Shown: positions 44,159 to 53,710, numbered from the stretch's first letter. The stretch is DNA of 64,000 bases from Chromatiales bacterium (GCA_027032075.1 JALVOC010000229.1:182162-246161); one strand, 5' to 3'. The notes: generated by a model from the letters alone, not told the origin. Made by a program: numbers and translations.

Positions 44159-44968
44159 ATGAAACGCATGAAGACGCTTGATCCGGAACAACTCAAAAAT
44201 ATCATTGTGGCGGCTGCAAGGGAGGAATTGCTGCCGCGTTTTGCCAGGGTGAGCCGCCGGCAGAAGATCGATGGCAGTATCGTGACGGAAGCCGATCTCG
44301 CCTTGCAACGGCGTATCGCCCGGCAACTAAAACAACACTGGCCGGATACCGTCTTTCTCGGGGAAGAAATGACAGCGGAAGAGCAAGCGGGTTTGCTTGA
44401 GAGCGCGCAACCTGTCTGGTGCCTGGATCCCCTGGATGGCACCAGTAACTTTGCTGCCGGGATACCTTACTTTGCGGTTTCCCTGGCACTGGTGCAGCAA
44501 GGTGAGGTTACCCTGGGCCTGGTTTATGATCCGCTGCGAGACGAATGTTTTACCGCCGGCAAAGGCCGGGGGGCGGCAGTGAACGGCCAGCCGCTGGTGC
44601 TTGCAGAAACCGGCCTCGGCCTGGAGGAAACCACGGCCATTATTGACTTCAAACGCCTGAGCGTACCACTGGCGGAGCGACTGGTCAGTAAACCACCCTT
44701 TGCCTCGCAACGTAATTTCGGGGCTTCTGCGCTGGATTGGTGCTGGCTGGCGGCAGGGCGCGGTCATCTTTATCTGCATGGCAAACAAAACATATGGGAT
44801 TACGCCGCCGGCAACCTGGTATTCGATGAAGCGGGGGGATATGCCACGACGCTGTCGGGGGGAAGGGTGTTTATCAATGCATTACAACCGCGTTCCGTTG
44901 TGGCTGCGGTGGATGAAAACCTGTTTGCCGCATGGACGGCGTGGTTGGGGGTTGGCCTGGAGCCGTAA
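44159..44968 (+). CDS. Inositol monophosphatase family protein
   Basis: 269 residues, a Mg/Li-dependent sugar or nucleotide phosphatase. Metal ligands are visible in GEE (68-70), D90/D93 in LDPLDGTSNF and the aspartate of WDYAAG. The family covers inositol-1-phosphatase, PAP phosphatase and FBPase-like members, and the substrate cannot be settled from sequence alone. It is convergent with the FtsH-like gene, 11 nt apart. Confidence 0.9.
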   Translation: MKRMKTLDPEQLKNIIVAAAREELLPRFARVSRRQKIDGSIVTEADLALQRRIARQLKQHWPDTVFLGEEMTAEEQAGLLESAQPVWCLDPLDGTSNFAAGIPYFAVSLALVQQGEVTLGLVYDPLRDECFTAGKGRGAAVNGQPLVLAETGLGLEETTAIIDFKRLSVPLAERLVSKPPFASQRNFGASALDWCWLAAGRGHLYLHGKQNIWDYAAGNLVFDEAGGYATTLSGGRVFINALQPRSVVAAVDENLFAAWTAWLGVGLEP

Positions 44969-44979
44969 AAATCAGTTTA

Positions 44980-46875
44980 TCAGAGGGATATCTTTTCCAG
45001 CTTGTTTGCCGTTACCGCTCCGAGGCATTTTTCGATGTGCGGGCGATCCAGCGTTTCTTTCTCTTCCAGTTCCGCCACGAGCGTGTTCAGCTGTGTGCGG
45101 TGTTGTTTGATGATTTCAAGGGCCCGTTGTTCAGCGTCGAGGATCAATTTCCGTACCGCGTTGTCCACTTCATGGGCGGAATGTTCACTATAACGGCGGG
45201 GTTGTGCGATCTCGCGCCCGAGAAAAGGATGTTCCTCACTTTCGCGCAGATCCACCGGGCCAACCTCATCGGACATCCCCCAGCGGGAGACCATGGCACG
45301 TGCCAGTGTGGTCGCTTTGCTGATATCGTCATCCGCCCCGGAACTGACAGAACCCAGCAACTCTTTTTCCGCATTACGTCCGCCCAGAATCACCGCGAGC
45401 CGATCGCGCAGATATTCTTCCGGCAAGGTATGGCGCTCCACTTCTGGTAATTGCTGGGTTCCGCCCAACGATCGCCCGCGCGGGATGATGGAGACCTTGT
45501 ATAACGGATCGGCGTTCGGCAGATAGTAGGCGACCACCGTATGTCCGGCCTCGTGCACGGCAAGACGGTGCCGCTCATCCGGTTGTATGGCAAGGGTGCG
45601 GACGGTACCCATCAGCAGCTTGTCGCGTGTTTCATCAAAATCCTGCATCGCTACCTTCTCGCGTTTGTTCCGCGCTGCCAACATGGCGGCCTCATTGACC
45701 AGGTTTTTGATATCCGCACCGGAAAAACCGGGTGTGCCGGCTGCGATTTTGTCCAGCGCCACGTCGTCCGCCAGCGGGACGTTTTTCGTATGCACCTTGA
45801 GGATGGCTTCCCGATCCTTGCGATCCGGCAGTTCCAGCGTGACATGACGATCAAAACGACCGGGGCGTAACAAGGCCGGATCCAGCACATCCGGGCGGTT
45901 GGTTGCCGCCAGTACGATGACTTCTTCACGCCCGGTGAATCCGTCCAGCTCTGCCAGGATCTGGTTCAGGGTTTGTTCACGTTCATCATGCCCGCCACCC
46001 AGCCCGGTGCCGCGCGTGCGTCCGACGCTGTCCAGTTCATCGATGAAGACGATGCTGGGGGCGTTTTTTTTCGCAGCGGCAAACAGCTTGCGCACCCGCG
46101 AGGCACCGACGCCGACAAACACTTCGATAAACTCGGAGCCCGAGATCGAAAAAAACGGCACCCCGGCTTCCCCGGCGAGCGCCTTCGCCAGCAGGGTCTT
46201 GCCTGTACCTGGTGCGCCCATCAACAGCACACCCCGCGGTACTTCGGCGCCCAGCTTGCGGAAATGCTCCGGATCCTTGAGAAATTCAACCAGTTCGATC
46301 ACTTCGCGTTTGGCGTTATCCTGTCCCGCCACATCGGCAAAGGTCACATTGGGTATGCCAGCTGTTTTTGCCGGTGACTCCAGAAACTTTTTCAGTTCCC
46401 CGGAGCCGCCCAGACCTCCGCCGAGTGTTTTGCTGGCCCGCTTGTAGACGAAATAGAAAAACACCCCGATCAAGACCCAGGGCAACAGTCCTACCAGCAG
46501 GGTTACCGCTGTTCCTTTACCACGTTCGTCTTCGATAAAGAGTTTGACCTTTTGCGCCTCCAGGGCCGGGATCAGAGTTTCATCACCAAAACTTGGCAGG
46601 CGAGTGCGAAACAGTTTCGCCTTCTGTTGCCGGGGCCCGATCGGCTGCGGGGTGAGCAGCGTACCTTCTATCTCCAAGCCGGTTAAACGCACTTCACTGA
46701 CACTGCCCTGATTCACAAGGGTTTTGAACTGGCTGTAGGGAATTTCATATACGGGTTCCCGTGGTTGCATGGGTTGCACGAACACCCAGTAATAGAGAAA
46801 CGCCATGGCGATACCGATGAGCACATAGCGCAGCCAGCCTGGGTAAGGATTGCGTTGTTCGGTTTTTTGATCCAT
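44980..46875 (-). CDS. FtsH-like ATP-dependent membrane metalloprotease
   Basis: 631 residues. Two membrane segments (about 15-33 and 123-143) flank a periplasmic domain. The AAA+ module has Walker A GAPGTGKT (220-227), pore loop VFVG, and the second region of homology with [19 protein letters not shown]. The protease has HEAGH near 437-441 and a downstream SSGADDDIS aspartate ligand. FtsH degrades membrane and regulatory proteins. The normal ftsJ-ftsH-folP context is absent and the usual long C-terminal tail is missing, so this is probably a second, divergent copy. Confidence 0.9.
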   Translation of the reverse strand: MDQKTEQRNPYPGWLRYVLIGIAMAFLYYWVFVQPMQPREPVYEIPYSQFKTLVNQGSVSEVRLTGLEIEGTLLTPQPIGPRQQKAKLFRTRLPSFGDETLIPALEAQKVKLFIEDERGKGTAVTLLVGLLPWVLIGVFFYFVYKRASKTLGGGLGGSGELKKFLESPAKTAGIPNVTFADVAGQDNAKREVIELVEFLKDPEHFRKLGAEVPRGVLLMGAPGTGKTLLAKALAGEAGVPFFSISGSEFIEVFVGVGASRVRKLFAAAKKNAPSIVFIDELDSVGRTRGTGLGGGHDEREQTLNQILAELDGFTGREEVIVLAATNRPDVLDPALLRPGRFDRHVTLELPDRKDREAILKVHTKNVPLADDVALDKIAAGTPGFSGADIKNLVNEAAMLAARNKREKVAMQDFDETRDKLLMGTVRTLAIQPDERHRLAVHEAGHTVVAYYLPNADPLYKVSIIPRGRSLGGTQQLPEVERHTLPEEYLRDRLAVILGGRNAEKELLGSVSSGADDDISKATTLARAMVSRWGMSDEVGPVDLRESEEHPFLGREIAQPRRYSEHSAHEVDNAVRKLILDAEQRALEIIKQHRTQLNTLVAELEEKETLDRPHIEKCLGAVTANKLEKISL

Positions 46876-47153
46876 GCGTTTGTCGAATGCGATTCAGGAG
46901 ATGCGTAGAAATTGGTGACTGTGGGTGAAGGTTATTACTGGCACAACCCTCTGTAATTCTAATTTAAGCCCAGAAAGCAGAGGAAATCATTGATGTCTGA
47001 CAAATAAAAATGGAAACAGGACGTGATCGCCGCAGAGTCTGTCGGGAAGCAAATATTTCAGCTCCGCATGAACGTCTTGATGAAACATTCCTGCACAAAG
47101 CACAGACTTTCTTCGTATTTTATGCCGTTGTTGCCGATTCATGCCTGCATGAC
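46876..47153. other. Intergenic stretch without recognised genes
   Basis: About 280 bp between the divergent FtsH-like and old yellow enzyme genes, before the promoter and operators described next. No coding or structural signal is seen. Confidence 0.5.
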
Positions 47154-47182
47154 TTGACATTATCAGACGCATGTCCTAATTT
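47154..47182 (+). promoter_or_regulatory. Sigma-70-type promoter of the old yellow enzyme gene
   Basis: A TTGACA box at 47154-47159, a 17-bp spacer and TAATTT at 47177-47182. This is a consensus -35 with a fair -10. The predicted start is near 47189, about 70 bp before the ATG. Confidence 0.7.
47163..47178. promoter_or_regulatory. Operator-like half-palindrome 1
   Basis: TCAGACGCATGTCCTA, a less perfect copy of the palindrome at 47195. It lies in the spacer and overlaps the -10 box, where a bound repressor would block RNA polymerase. Confidence 0.55.
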
Positions 47183-47194
47183 CGTATCACCGAG

Positions 47195-47210
47195 TCAGAC
47201 GCTTGTCTGA
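47195..47210. promoter_or_regulatory. Operator-like palindrome 2
   Basis: TCAGACGCTTGTCTGA is a 16-bp sequence with 6-bp perfect arms and a 4-bp spacer. Its AGAC-N4-GTCT core resembles the NemR box reported in E. coli. It lies just after the predicted transcription start. The likely binder is the TetR protein encoded at 48418. Confidence 0.65.
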
Positions 47211-47257
47211 CTTTTTCAAACAACAGGATGTCATTTTACCCAAAAGGAGACGGAACC

Positions 47258-48352
47258 ATGTCTGCGCAAATTTCTCTGTTTACCCCCATTAAACTGGGTT
47301 CGCTGGAACTGCCGAACCGTATTGTCATGGCCCCGATGACGCGCAACCGCGCCGCGGAAGGCGATGTGCCGAGTGACTTGATTGCCGAGCATTATGCCCA
47401 GCGAGCCAGCGCCGGTTTGATCATCACCGAGGGTTCCCAGGTTTCTCAACAAGGGCAGGGTTATCCTGCGACACCGGGGATCTATACGCCGCAGCAGGTA
47501 ACGGGCTGGCGCAAGGTCACGGATGCGGTGCATGCAAAGGATGGTCATATTTTTATCCAGTTATGGCATGTGGGCCGGATTTCCCATCCTTCCCTGCAAC
47601 CCGAGGGAGCTTTACCGGTTGCGCCCTCAGCCATCAAACCAGCCGGTGAGGCGGTGACTTATCAGGGAATGCAACCCTTCGTAGAACCCCATGCCCTGGA
47701 ACTGAGTGAGATCCCCGGTATTGTCGAACAGTTTAGAGTGGCCGCGCATAATGCCAAGGCGGCCGGGTTTGATGGTGTTGAAATCCATGCTGCCAATGGT
47801 TACCTGCTGGATCAGTTTTTACGTGACGGCACGAATCATCGTGATGATGAATACGGCGGTGCATTGGAAAACCGGGTTCGTCTGCTTTTGGAGGTCATCG
47901 ATGCCGTGTCGGAGGCCTGGGAAACCGCGAGTATCGGTGTGCGCATATCTCCCGAGAATTCATTTAATGATATTCACGACTCTGATCCACAGAACACATT
48001 TAATTATGTCGCGGAACACTTGAGTCCGCTTGCGCTGGCCTATTTGCACGTGGTGGAAGGCGAGATGATGCAAGGGACGAAAAAACTGGATTATCGCCAG
48101 ATCAGGGATCGTTTTTCAGGTATCTACATGGCAAATTGTGGTTACACCCTGGAGAAGGCGCAGGCAGCACTGCAGGCAGGAAATGTGGATATGGTTTCCT
48201 TCGGTGCCTTGTATATTGCGAATCCCGATCTGGTTGAGCGTTTTGCCAGAAAGGCACCACTCAACAAACCGGATCCCGAGACTTATTATGGCGGTGATGC
48301 ACACGGCTATACCGATTACCCTTTTCTTGAAGAGGAGGAAGCGCTTGCCTGA
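47258..48352 (+). CDS. nemA: Old yellow enzyme family alkene reductase (NemA-like)
   Basis: 364 residues from MSAQISLFTPIKL; E. coli NemA is 365. GGAG precedes this ATG at good spacing, so a start ten codons upstream is rejected. FMN/substrate motifs include MAPMTRNRA, FIQLWHVGRISHPS, VEIHAANGYLLDQFLRD and the DDEYGGALENR segment. The family reduces activated alkenes, N-ethylmaleimide and nitro-esters with NADPH. It is followed by a NemR-like TetR gene and preceded by matching operators. Confidence 0.92.
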   Translation: MSAQISLFTPIKLGSLELPNRIVMAPMTRNRAAEGDVPSDLIAEHYAQRASAGLIITEGSQVSQQGQGYPATPGIYTPQQVTGWRKVTDAVHAKDGHIFIQLWHVGRISHPSLQPEGALPVAPSAIKPAGEAVTYQGMQPFVEPHALELSEIPGIVEQFRVAAHNAKAAGFDGVEIHAANGYLLDQFLRDGTNHRDDEYGGALENRVRLLLEVIDAVSEAWETASIGVRISPENSFNDIHDSDPQNTFNYVAEHLSPLALAYLHVVEGEMMQGTKKLDYRQIRDRFSGIYMANCGYTLEKAQAALQAGNVDMVSFGALYIANPDLVERFARKAPLNKPDPETYYGGDAHGYTDYPFLEEEEALA

Positions 48353-48417
48353 ACGGTAAAGCCAGGCAGGCTGAAGGGTGGATTCTGCTCTTTCAAACTG
48401 ATGTTGGTGTCTTTGTA

Positions 48418-48984
48418 ATGGGGGAAAAGGGTGAAACAAACCGGCAGCGTATCGTCCAGGCAGCGGATGATCTGTTTTATCAGAAAGGGTATGAAGCCAC
48501 TTCTTTTTCGGATATTGCAGAAGCTGTCGGTATCGCGCGGGGTAATTTCTATTATTATTTTAAAACCAAAAACGATATTCTCGTGGCGGTTTTGCAAAAA
48601 CGCAGAGATGATATCAGGGCCATGCTGGACGAGTGGGACAAGGAGTATCCCGAACCTCGCGCAAGACTCAAACGTTATATCCTCATTCTTGTAAAAAGCC
48701 AAAGTGAGATTGAGAATTTTGGTTGCCCTGTGGGTTCATTGTGTACGGAACTGAATAAATTACGCCACGCACTGCATGGCGAAGCAACAGAGATGTTCGA
48801 GATTTTCCGTTTATGGCTGGAAAAGCAGTTTGCCGGTATTGGGCATAAAAAAGATGCGCATAAACTGGCGCTGCGTCTTATGGCACGTTGTCAGGGTGTC
48901 AGTCTGATCACCAGCGCCTATTCGGATGTGGATTTTCTCCACCGGGAAGTGGAAGAACTGCAACAATGGATTGAAGGTTTATAA
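48418..48984 (+). CDS. TetR family repressor, NemR-like
   Basis: 188 residues. The N-terminal helix-turn-helix (about 12-55) contains SFSDIAEAVGIARGNFYYYF. C103 in FGCPVGSLCTEL aligns with the redox-active cysteine region of E. coli NemR (C106), and C109 and C158 are further candidates. In E. coli nemR precedes nemA; here the regulator is downstream on the same strand, 65 bp away, so it would be co-transcribed and autoregulated through the operators at 47163 and 47195. Confidence 0.85.
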   Translation: MGEKGETNRQRIVQAADDLFYQKGYEATSFSDIAEAVGIARGNFYYYFKTKNDILVAVLQKRRDDIRAMLDEWDKEYPEPRARLKRYILILVKSQSEIENFGCPVGSLCTELNKLRHALHGEATEMFEIFRLWLEKQFAGIGHKKDAHKLALRLMARCQGVSLITSAYSDVDFLHREVEELQQWIEGL

Positions 48985-49084
48985 TTGTCGGCATCAATCT
49001 GCTTGAGAGGCATGGCACTGTATCAACTCCGGAATGACGAATCAATCAGCGATTCATCAAGACAGGCTTACAGGTTAACGCACG

Positions 49085-49549
49085 ATGAAATTATATCTCG
49101 TCCAGCATGGTGATGCGCTCAGCAAGGAAATCGACCCCGAGCGGCCCCTGAGTGAAAAGGGACAACACGATGTGCAGAAAACGGCAAACTTTTTAATGCA
49201 GGCAGGGGTGCGTGTGCAAAGTGTCCTCCACAGTGGAAAGACCCGTGCGCAACAAACAGCCGTCACGCTGGCCAGGGCAGTGATGCCGGACGGAAAAGTG
49301 GAAACGGTTGGGGGTATTGCACCCAATGATGATGTTGTTGCCTTTGCGGCAACATTGGAATCCGTGGTTGAGGATACCTTTGTGGTCGGTCACCTGCCCT
49401 TCATGGGCAGGCTGGTGGCTTATCTGCTTGTCGGCGGGGTGGACAGGGAGGTGGTCAGCTATCAACCCGGCAGTGTGGTTTGCCTGGAGCGAACCGAATC
49501 CGCCACATGGCATTTGAACTGGATGCTGCGTCCGGAACTGTTGGGTTAA
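49085..49549 (+). CDS. sixA: Phosphohistidine phosphatase SixA
   Basis: 154 residues, of the histidine phosphatase superfamily. The nucleophile H8 is in VQHGDA, where Gln replaces the Arg of the usual RHG motif, a change seen in part of the family. The second arginine is in SGKTRAQQTA and the second histidine in VVGHLPFMGR. SixA removes phosphate from histidines of phosphotransfer proteins such as NPr. It is monocistronic. Confidence 0.9.
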   Translation: MKLYLVQHGDALSKEIDPERPLSEKGQHDVQKTANFLMQAGVRVQSVLHSGKTRAQQTAVTLARAVMPDGKVETVGGIAPNDDVVAFAATLESVVEDTFVVGHLPFMGRLVAYLLVGGVDREVVSYQPGSVVCLERTESATWHLNWMLRPELLG

Positions 49550-49709
49550 CCTTTTGCACTGCCTACGTAATATGTTGTTGGGCACGTACAGAGCGTGTTG
49601 TTCTTTCTGAATTCACAGACCTCCACAGGTTGAGCAAAGACGCGATAGCGGCGTGCCCAACGATTCCCCCGTTTGTTCACAATTGCCAAGATGCGCCTGA
49701 CGTCGCATC

Positions 49710-51737
49710 ATGCATGTTATGGCAACCCGTCCCTGTAAAGATATGGCCGTGTTAACCCGTGACCCTGCCGAAATTATCCGTGCCTTGTTGCCGCATGATC
49801 GGCGGGTATTGCTGTACGGCCCGCCGGGGGTGGGCAAATCGACTCTGGCAGGGCATCTGGCCAATACGCTGGGCGCAGCCGGTCGCAGATGCTGGTGCAT
49901 CAGTGCTGATCCGGGTTCGCCGGCGTTTGGCATTCCCGGCGCGGTGTCGCTTGCCAAATGGGAAGCAGAAGAGTGGCGGGTGGTGGCTTTCGAAGCGTTA
50001 TGCACACTGGATGCGGGGCGTTTTCGTTTGCCGCTGGTATCGGCGGTGCGGCGCCTGGCGGAGGAAGCGGGCAATGGCGTGGTGTTGATTGATGGACCCG
50101 GTGTGGTGCGGGGTGTGGCCGGGCGGGAACTGCTGCCGGGGTTTGTCGAGGCATGTGGGGTGGATGCCGTGCTGGCGATCAGCGCGGCAGGGCGGCAGCC
50201 GCCACTGATGGATGAACTCCACGCACTCGTTGCCGAGGTGTGTGTGGTGCGTGCAGCGGAGGAGGCGAGGCGGCCGGGCAAACGGATCAGGGCCCGCATC
50301 CGCACCGGGAAATGGAATACCTATCTTGCCGGCGCCGTCGAACATACGATCGATCTTGCCCGCGTAAATCTCATCGGTACTCCCCCGCCTGTCGAAGAAG
50401 CGGGCGTCTGGACGGGGCGGCAGCTTGCCTTGTTGCAGCGCAAGCGGACGCTGGCCATGGGTGAGGTCCTTTGCCTGGAAGAAAACCGGTTAACCTTCAA
50501 GACACCAATCAAAACAATCCGCGCCGATGCGGTATTAATCCGTGATGCCGCGCGTACCGCAGACGGCATGATTGAAACAGCGGCTCCGTATGCGGCAGAG
50601 CGGTTTGCCTTTGTCCCGCCACCGGATATCGCACCCACAGTTGAAGGGAATGGTGGACCGCGCATCGTCGGGCGGGTTGGTGCTGTTGATGTGGCCCTGC
50701 TCAACGGCGTGTTTGGTGATCCTCTGTTGCATCTGCGGGTCCGGCATCAACGACGCAGCCTGTTGTTTGATCTGGGTGAGAGCGGCCGCCTGCCGGCGCG
50801 CATCGCTCATCAGGTGACTGATGTCTTTATCACCCATGCCCACATGGATCACATCGGCGGGTTCCAGTGGTTATTACGCTCCCGCCTTGGTGAGTTCCCG
50901 CCGTGCCGTTTGTATGGCCCACCGGGCCTGGCGCAGCACATCGCAGGTTTTATTCAAAGTTTCCTGTGGGACCGCATCGGCGAACGCGGCCCGTGTTTTG
51001 AAGTTGGCGAGCTGCATGCGGACTGCTTGCAGCGTTTTCGTTTGCAGGCAGGCCGTTCCGGTTGCGAAACGCTGGAGGCGGCGGCGCTGCCCGACGGTAT
51101 TCTGCTGAACGAAGCAGGCTTTCGCGTCCGCGCAATCTTACTGGACCACCATACGCCGGTGGTGGCCTATGCCTTCGAGCCCGATAAGGAGATCAACGTT
51201 CGCAAGGATCGCCTCACTGCGCGAAGACTCGAACCGGGTCCCTGGTTGAGCGAGTTAAAGCGACAACTGTTGGCCGAAAACGAGACAGCGATGATTCAAT
51301 TGCCCGACGGCAGTGAAGCAAGCGCAGCTGCCCTCGGGGCGGAGCTGGTTTTGATCAGTCCGGGAAAAAAACTCGTGTATGCAACCGATCTCGCCGATAC
51401 CAGTGACAACCGCAAACGCCTGGTGACATTTGCACGGAATGCGCACACCTTTTTTTGTGAAGCGCCTTTCATTGAGGCCGATGCGGATCATGCCAGGCGC
51501 AATGCCCATTTAACCACGCGTGCCTGTGGCGAAATCGCCACTGCCGCCAGCGTGGCGCGTCTGGTGCCGTTCCATTTCTCGCGCCGCTACGCCGACAAGC
51601 CGCAACAGATCTATGAAGAACTCAAGGCGGCGTGCCGGCAGGTGGTGGTGCCACCATCCATGTCAGTTTTTGAGGCGGCAACAGTGCCTGCTTCTGCTGA
51701 AGAAAGGGTATTAAAACTGGATATAAAAACCGATTGA
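49710..51737 (+). CDS. Fusion of Clp1/Grc3-like P-loop kinase and RNase Z-like metallo-beta-lactamase
   Basis: 675 residues. The N-terminal half has Walker A GPPGVGKST (37-45), then ADPGSPAFGIPGAVSLA (66-82), which matches the D-x-DPGQ-x-FxPPG-x-xSL lid of Clp1/Grc3/Nol9 5'-hydroxyl polynucleotide kinases, and LIDGPG (127-131). The C-terminal half (about 318-670) is a metallo-beta-lactamase: H376, H378, D380 and H381 in THAHMDH, DHHTPVVAYAF, PGPWLSELKR, YATDLADT, HLTTRACGEIA and PFHFSRRY, all in RNase Z order. A second start at 49743 is possible. A role in RNA end processing or repair is inferred. It is monocistronic. Confidence 0.8.
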   Translation: MHVMATRPCKDMAVLTRDPAEIIRALLPHDRRVLLYGPPGVGKSTLAGHLANTLGAAGRRCWCISADPGSPAFGIPGAVSLAKWEAEEWRVVAFEALCTLDAGRFRLPLVSAVRRLAEEAGNGVVLIDGPGVVRGVAGRELLPGFVEACGVDAVLAISAAGRQPPLMDELHALVAEVCVVRAAEEARRPGKRIRARIRTGKWNTYLAGAVEHTIDLARVNLIGTPPPVEEAGVWTGRQLALLQRKRTLAMGEVLCLEENRLTFKTPIKTIRADAVLIRDAARTADGMIETAAPYAAERFAFVPPPDIAPTVEGNGGPRIVGRVGAVDVALLNGVFGDPLLHLRVRHQRRSLLFDLGESGRLPARIAHQVTDVFITHAHMDHIGGFQWLLRSRLGEFPPCRLYGPPGLAQHIAGFIQSFLWDRIGERGPCFEVGELHADCLQRFRLQAGRSGCETLEAAALPDGILLNEAGFRVRAILLDHHTPVVAYAFEPDKEINVRKDRLTARRLEPGPWLSELKRQLLAENETAMIQLPDGSEASAAALGAELVLISPGKKLVYATDLADTSDNRKRLVTFARNAHTFFCEAPFIEADADHARRNAHLTTRACGEIATAASVARLVPFHFSRRYADKPQQIYEELKAACRQVVVPPSMSVFEAATVPASAEERVLKLDIKTD

Positions 51738-51786
51738 CCGCCTGACTGGCAGCGATATAGCAATGATGTGTTTTTACAGTCTGTGT

Positions 51787-52107
51787 TTATTGCAGGATGG
51801 AACTTGCAGTGGGTTCAAGCATGTTGACTTGTGTTTTTTCGCGAATGAGCAAATTGGCGATTTTCGGCTTTATCTCGTTTTTCCAATAATCACTGCCATA
51901 GACGCGATCATACAGCTGTTGTTTGTCTTCCTCGTCCTTGTATCTGCGCAACCAGACATAACAATCCTTGTCATCGCAATCAACAAAGCTCCCGAGCACG
52001 ATCATGCCCTGTGACAATTGAAAGGGGATGATGAGTGATTCCATGATTTCCAGGAAATCCGCCATCTTGCCCGGTTGTATATAATAAAAACGAAGTTCGT
52101 ACAACAT
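51787..52107 (-). CDS. NIPSNAP family protein
   Basis: 106 residues. The MLYELRFYYIQPGKMADFLE opening and ferredoxin-like dimeric alpha/beta barrel length fit the NIPSNAP family, whose bacterial members have no settled function. The ribosome site GAGG overlaps the stop codon of the upstream radical SAM gene, so the two are coupled. Two cysteines (DCDDKDC) are present. A role as accessory or substrate-shaping subunit for the radical SAM enzyme is a guess. Confidence 0.82.
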   Translation of the reverse strand: MLYELRFYYIQPGKMADFLEIMESLIIPFQLSQGMIVLGSFVDCDDKDCYVWLRRYKDEEDKQQLYDRVYGSDYWKNEIKPKIANLLIREKTQVNMLEPTASSILQ

Positions 52108-52116
52108 TGTGATACC

Positions 52117-53514
52117 TCAAAAAGCGGAGATTTTCAAATCAGGGGACGGGTTTTCACTTTTTATCTCCCTGTTTCCATGGGGTAAATAGGGGTTGCATTC
52201 GGCCCTGATGCCAAAGGCAAGATCACGGCGTATCCTTTCGGATTCCAGTGACAGAACAAGTTCAAACGGATTCAGGTGTGCATAGTTCAAATGCGGAAGG
52301 TGTTTCGCCTGTGTCAACAGATCAAAAAGATTTACTTCTTTACTGATTGCACCAATGAATTGTCCGGGCACCTGCTTGCCACCCTCGGATGGATAGGCCC
52401 AGCAGTGTACCGGTGTACATTCTCCAAACGGATTTATAAACAGCTTGTGCGCCGCCTGATCAGCCGGATGGCAGTAACCCTCAGGTTTGTTGTTGTAGAA
52501 ATTGTCACGCTCCAGGGAACCGGTGAGGTGTATCATGGAATTGCCAATCATTCCATTCGTCATTTGTTGGCGGATATTATCCAATGCGTTTTCCAGTTTA
52601 TCAAACCAGCGGCCGGTTTTTTTCTCGAAGTATTCGCCTTTGATCTCCACATAGTCCAAACCAATGGCTGATGCCTGATGGACAATATTATCCAGTTCAT
52701 GAAAATTAAAGTCACCGGCTACAACATTGATACCGATACGGGTTTTTGAAGCGGTGTGATCACGCCTGCGCACGAGTTTATTCAGTGCCTCCATCAATTC
52801 AGGAAGGGTTGTAACCTTTTTATGGTTACCAAAATAGGCATTAATATAGTCTTTCGCATTTGTAGTACTCAAACTGATGCGAAGGTTGTCGCATTTCAAT
52901 GCAAGCTCGCGGTTTTTCTCCAGTTTTAACAACATGCCGTTAGTGAAGATTGTTGAATTCATCCCAAAACGTTTGCTCAGTTGCAGAATCCAGCCAATGG
53001 ATCTCGGATCGGTAAATGGCTCCAGACCACCGGATATTTTTATGTTGACGGTGGTGCCCGCGCTTTGCATCTGTTCCAGGTTATGAAAGATGCGTTCAAA
53101 GTCATCATAGTCCAGTTTTTGTTGTTCGGGGGTTTGGCTTTGAAAGCGGAACAGTTGCCGATGGCCGTTATGGTGTACTTTTACGCTGGGGCAGAAGTGG
53201 CAACGGGCGGGGCAGTACAAACCGACAAAAAACACCACGGTGTACTGTTTTTTGCCGAAATGATTTTGTACTGTATTGAAATAATTGCCGTTAGCGCATG
53301 ACGCCAGTTCAAGCTGGCGCTTTTCGGAGGTCTGGATGGTTTTGTAAATGCTGTTCAGCTCACCGGCATTGAGCATCTCCAGTTTTGCAATATCGTCAGC
53401 GCCAAGATAGGGGGTTTGCTTGAGACGGTTAACAACCTTTCCAACGATACTGTTGGCGGGATCGACCGGGGAAATTACGGCATTCTGCTGGTATCGGTTC
53501 TTTTCTGCTTCCAT
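52117..53514 (-). CDS. Radical SAM protein with C-terminal cysteine cluster
   Basis: 465 residues from the ATG; a TTG ten codons upstream is possible. The [4Fe-4S] motif is CPARCHFC (C101, C105, C108), followed by the SAM-binding GG (162-163) in KISGGLEPF. Four more cysteines (348, 366, 371, 440), with FINPFGECTPVHC resembling a SPASM-type segment, could hold an auxiliary cluster. The N-terminal 90 residues are a helical region I do not recognise. The substrate is unknown. It forms an operon with the NIPSNAP gene 9 nt downstream. Confidence 0.85.
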   Translation of the reverse strand: MEAEKNRYQQNAVISPVDPANSIVGKVVNRLKQTPYLGADDIAKLEMLNAGELNSIYKTIQTSEKRQLELASCANGNYFNTVQNHFGKKQYTVVFFVGLYCPARCHFCPSVKVHHNGHRQLFRFQSQTPEQQKLDYDDFERIFHNLEQMQSAGTTVNIKISGGLEPFTDPRSIGWILQLSKRFGMNSTIFTNGMLLKLEKNRELALKCDNLRISLSTTNAKDYINAYFGNHKKVTTLPELMEALNKLVRRRDHTASKTRIGINVVAGDFNFHELDNIVHQASAIGLDYVEIKGEYFEKKTGRWFDKLENALDNIRQQMTNGMIGNSMIHLTGSLERDNFYNNKPEGYCHPADQAAHKLFINPFGECTPVHCWAYPSEGGKQVPGQFIGAISKEVNLFDLLTQAKHLPHLNYAHLNPFELVLSLESERIRRDLAFGIRAECNPYLPHGNREIKSENPSPDLKISAF

Positions 53515-53710
53515 GCTTGACTCGTGTCTGGCTGTTTTATCCAAAAACAGCGGTTATTCGGGGATATCGTAAAAACCAAGTATATTGCTCAACATAATGT
53601 GAAGCAATAAAAAACGATGACAAAACGATCACAAAAATGAGACTTGCCAGGATGGGATACGGCTGGCCGGTTGGCACAAGTGTGAGATTGGAAGTCTCCC
53701 TTTTCCAGCC

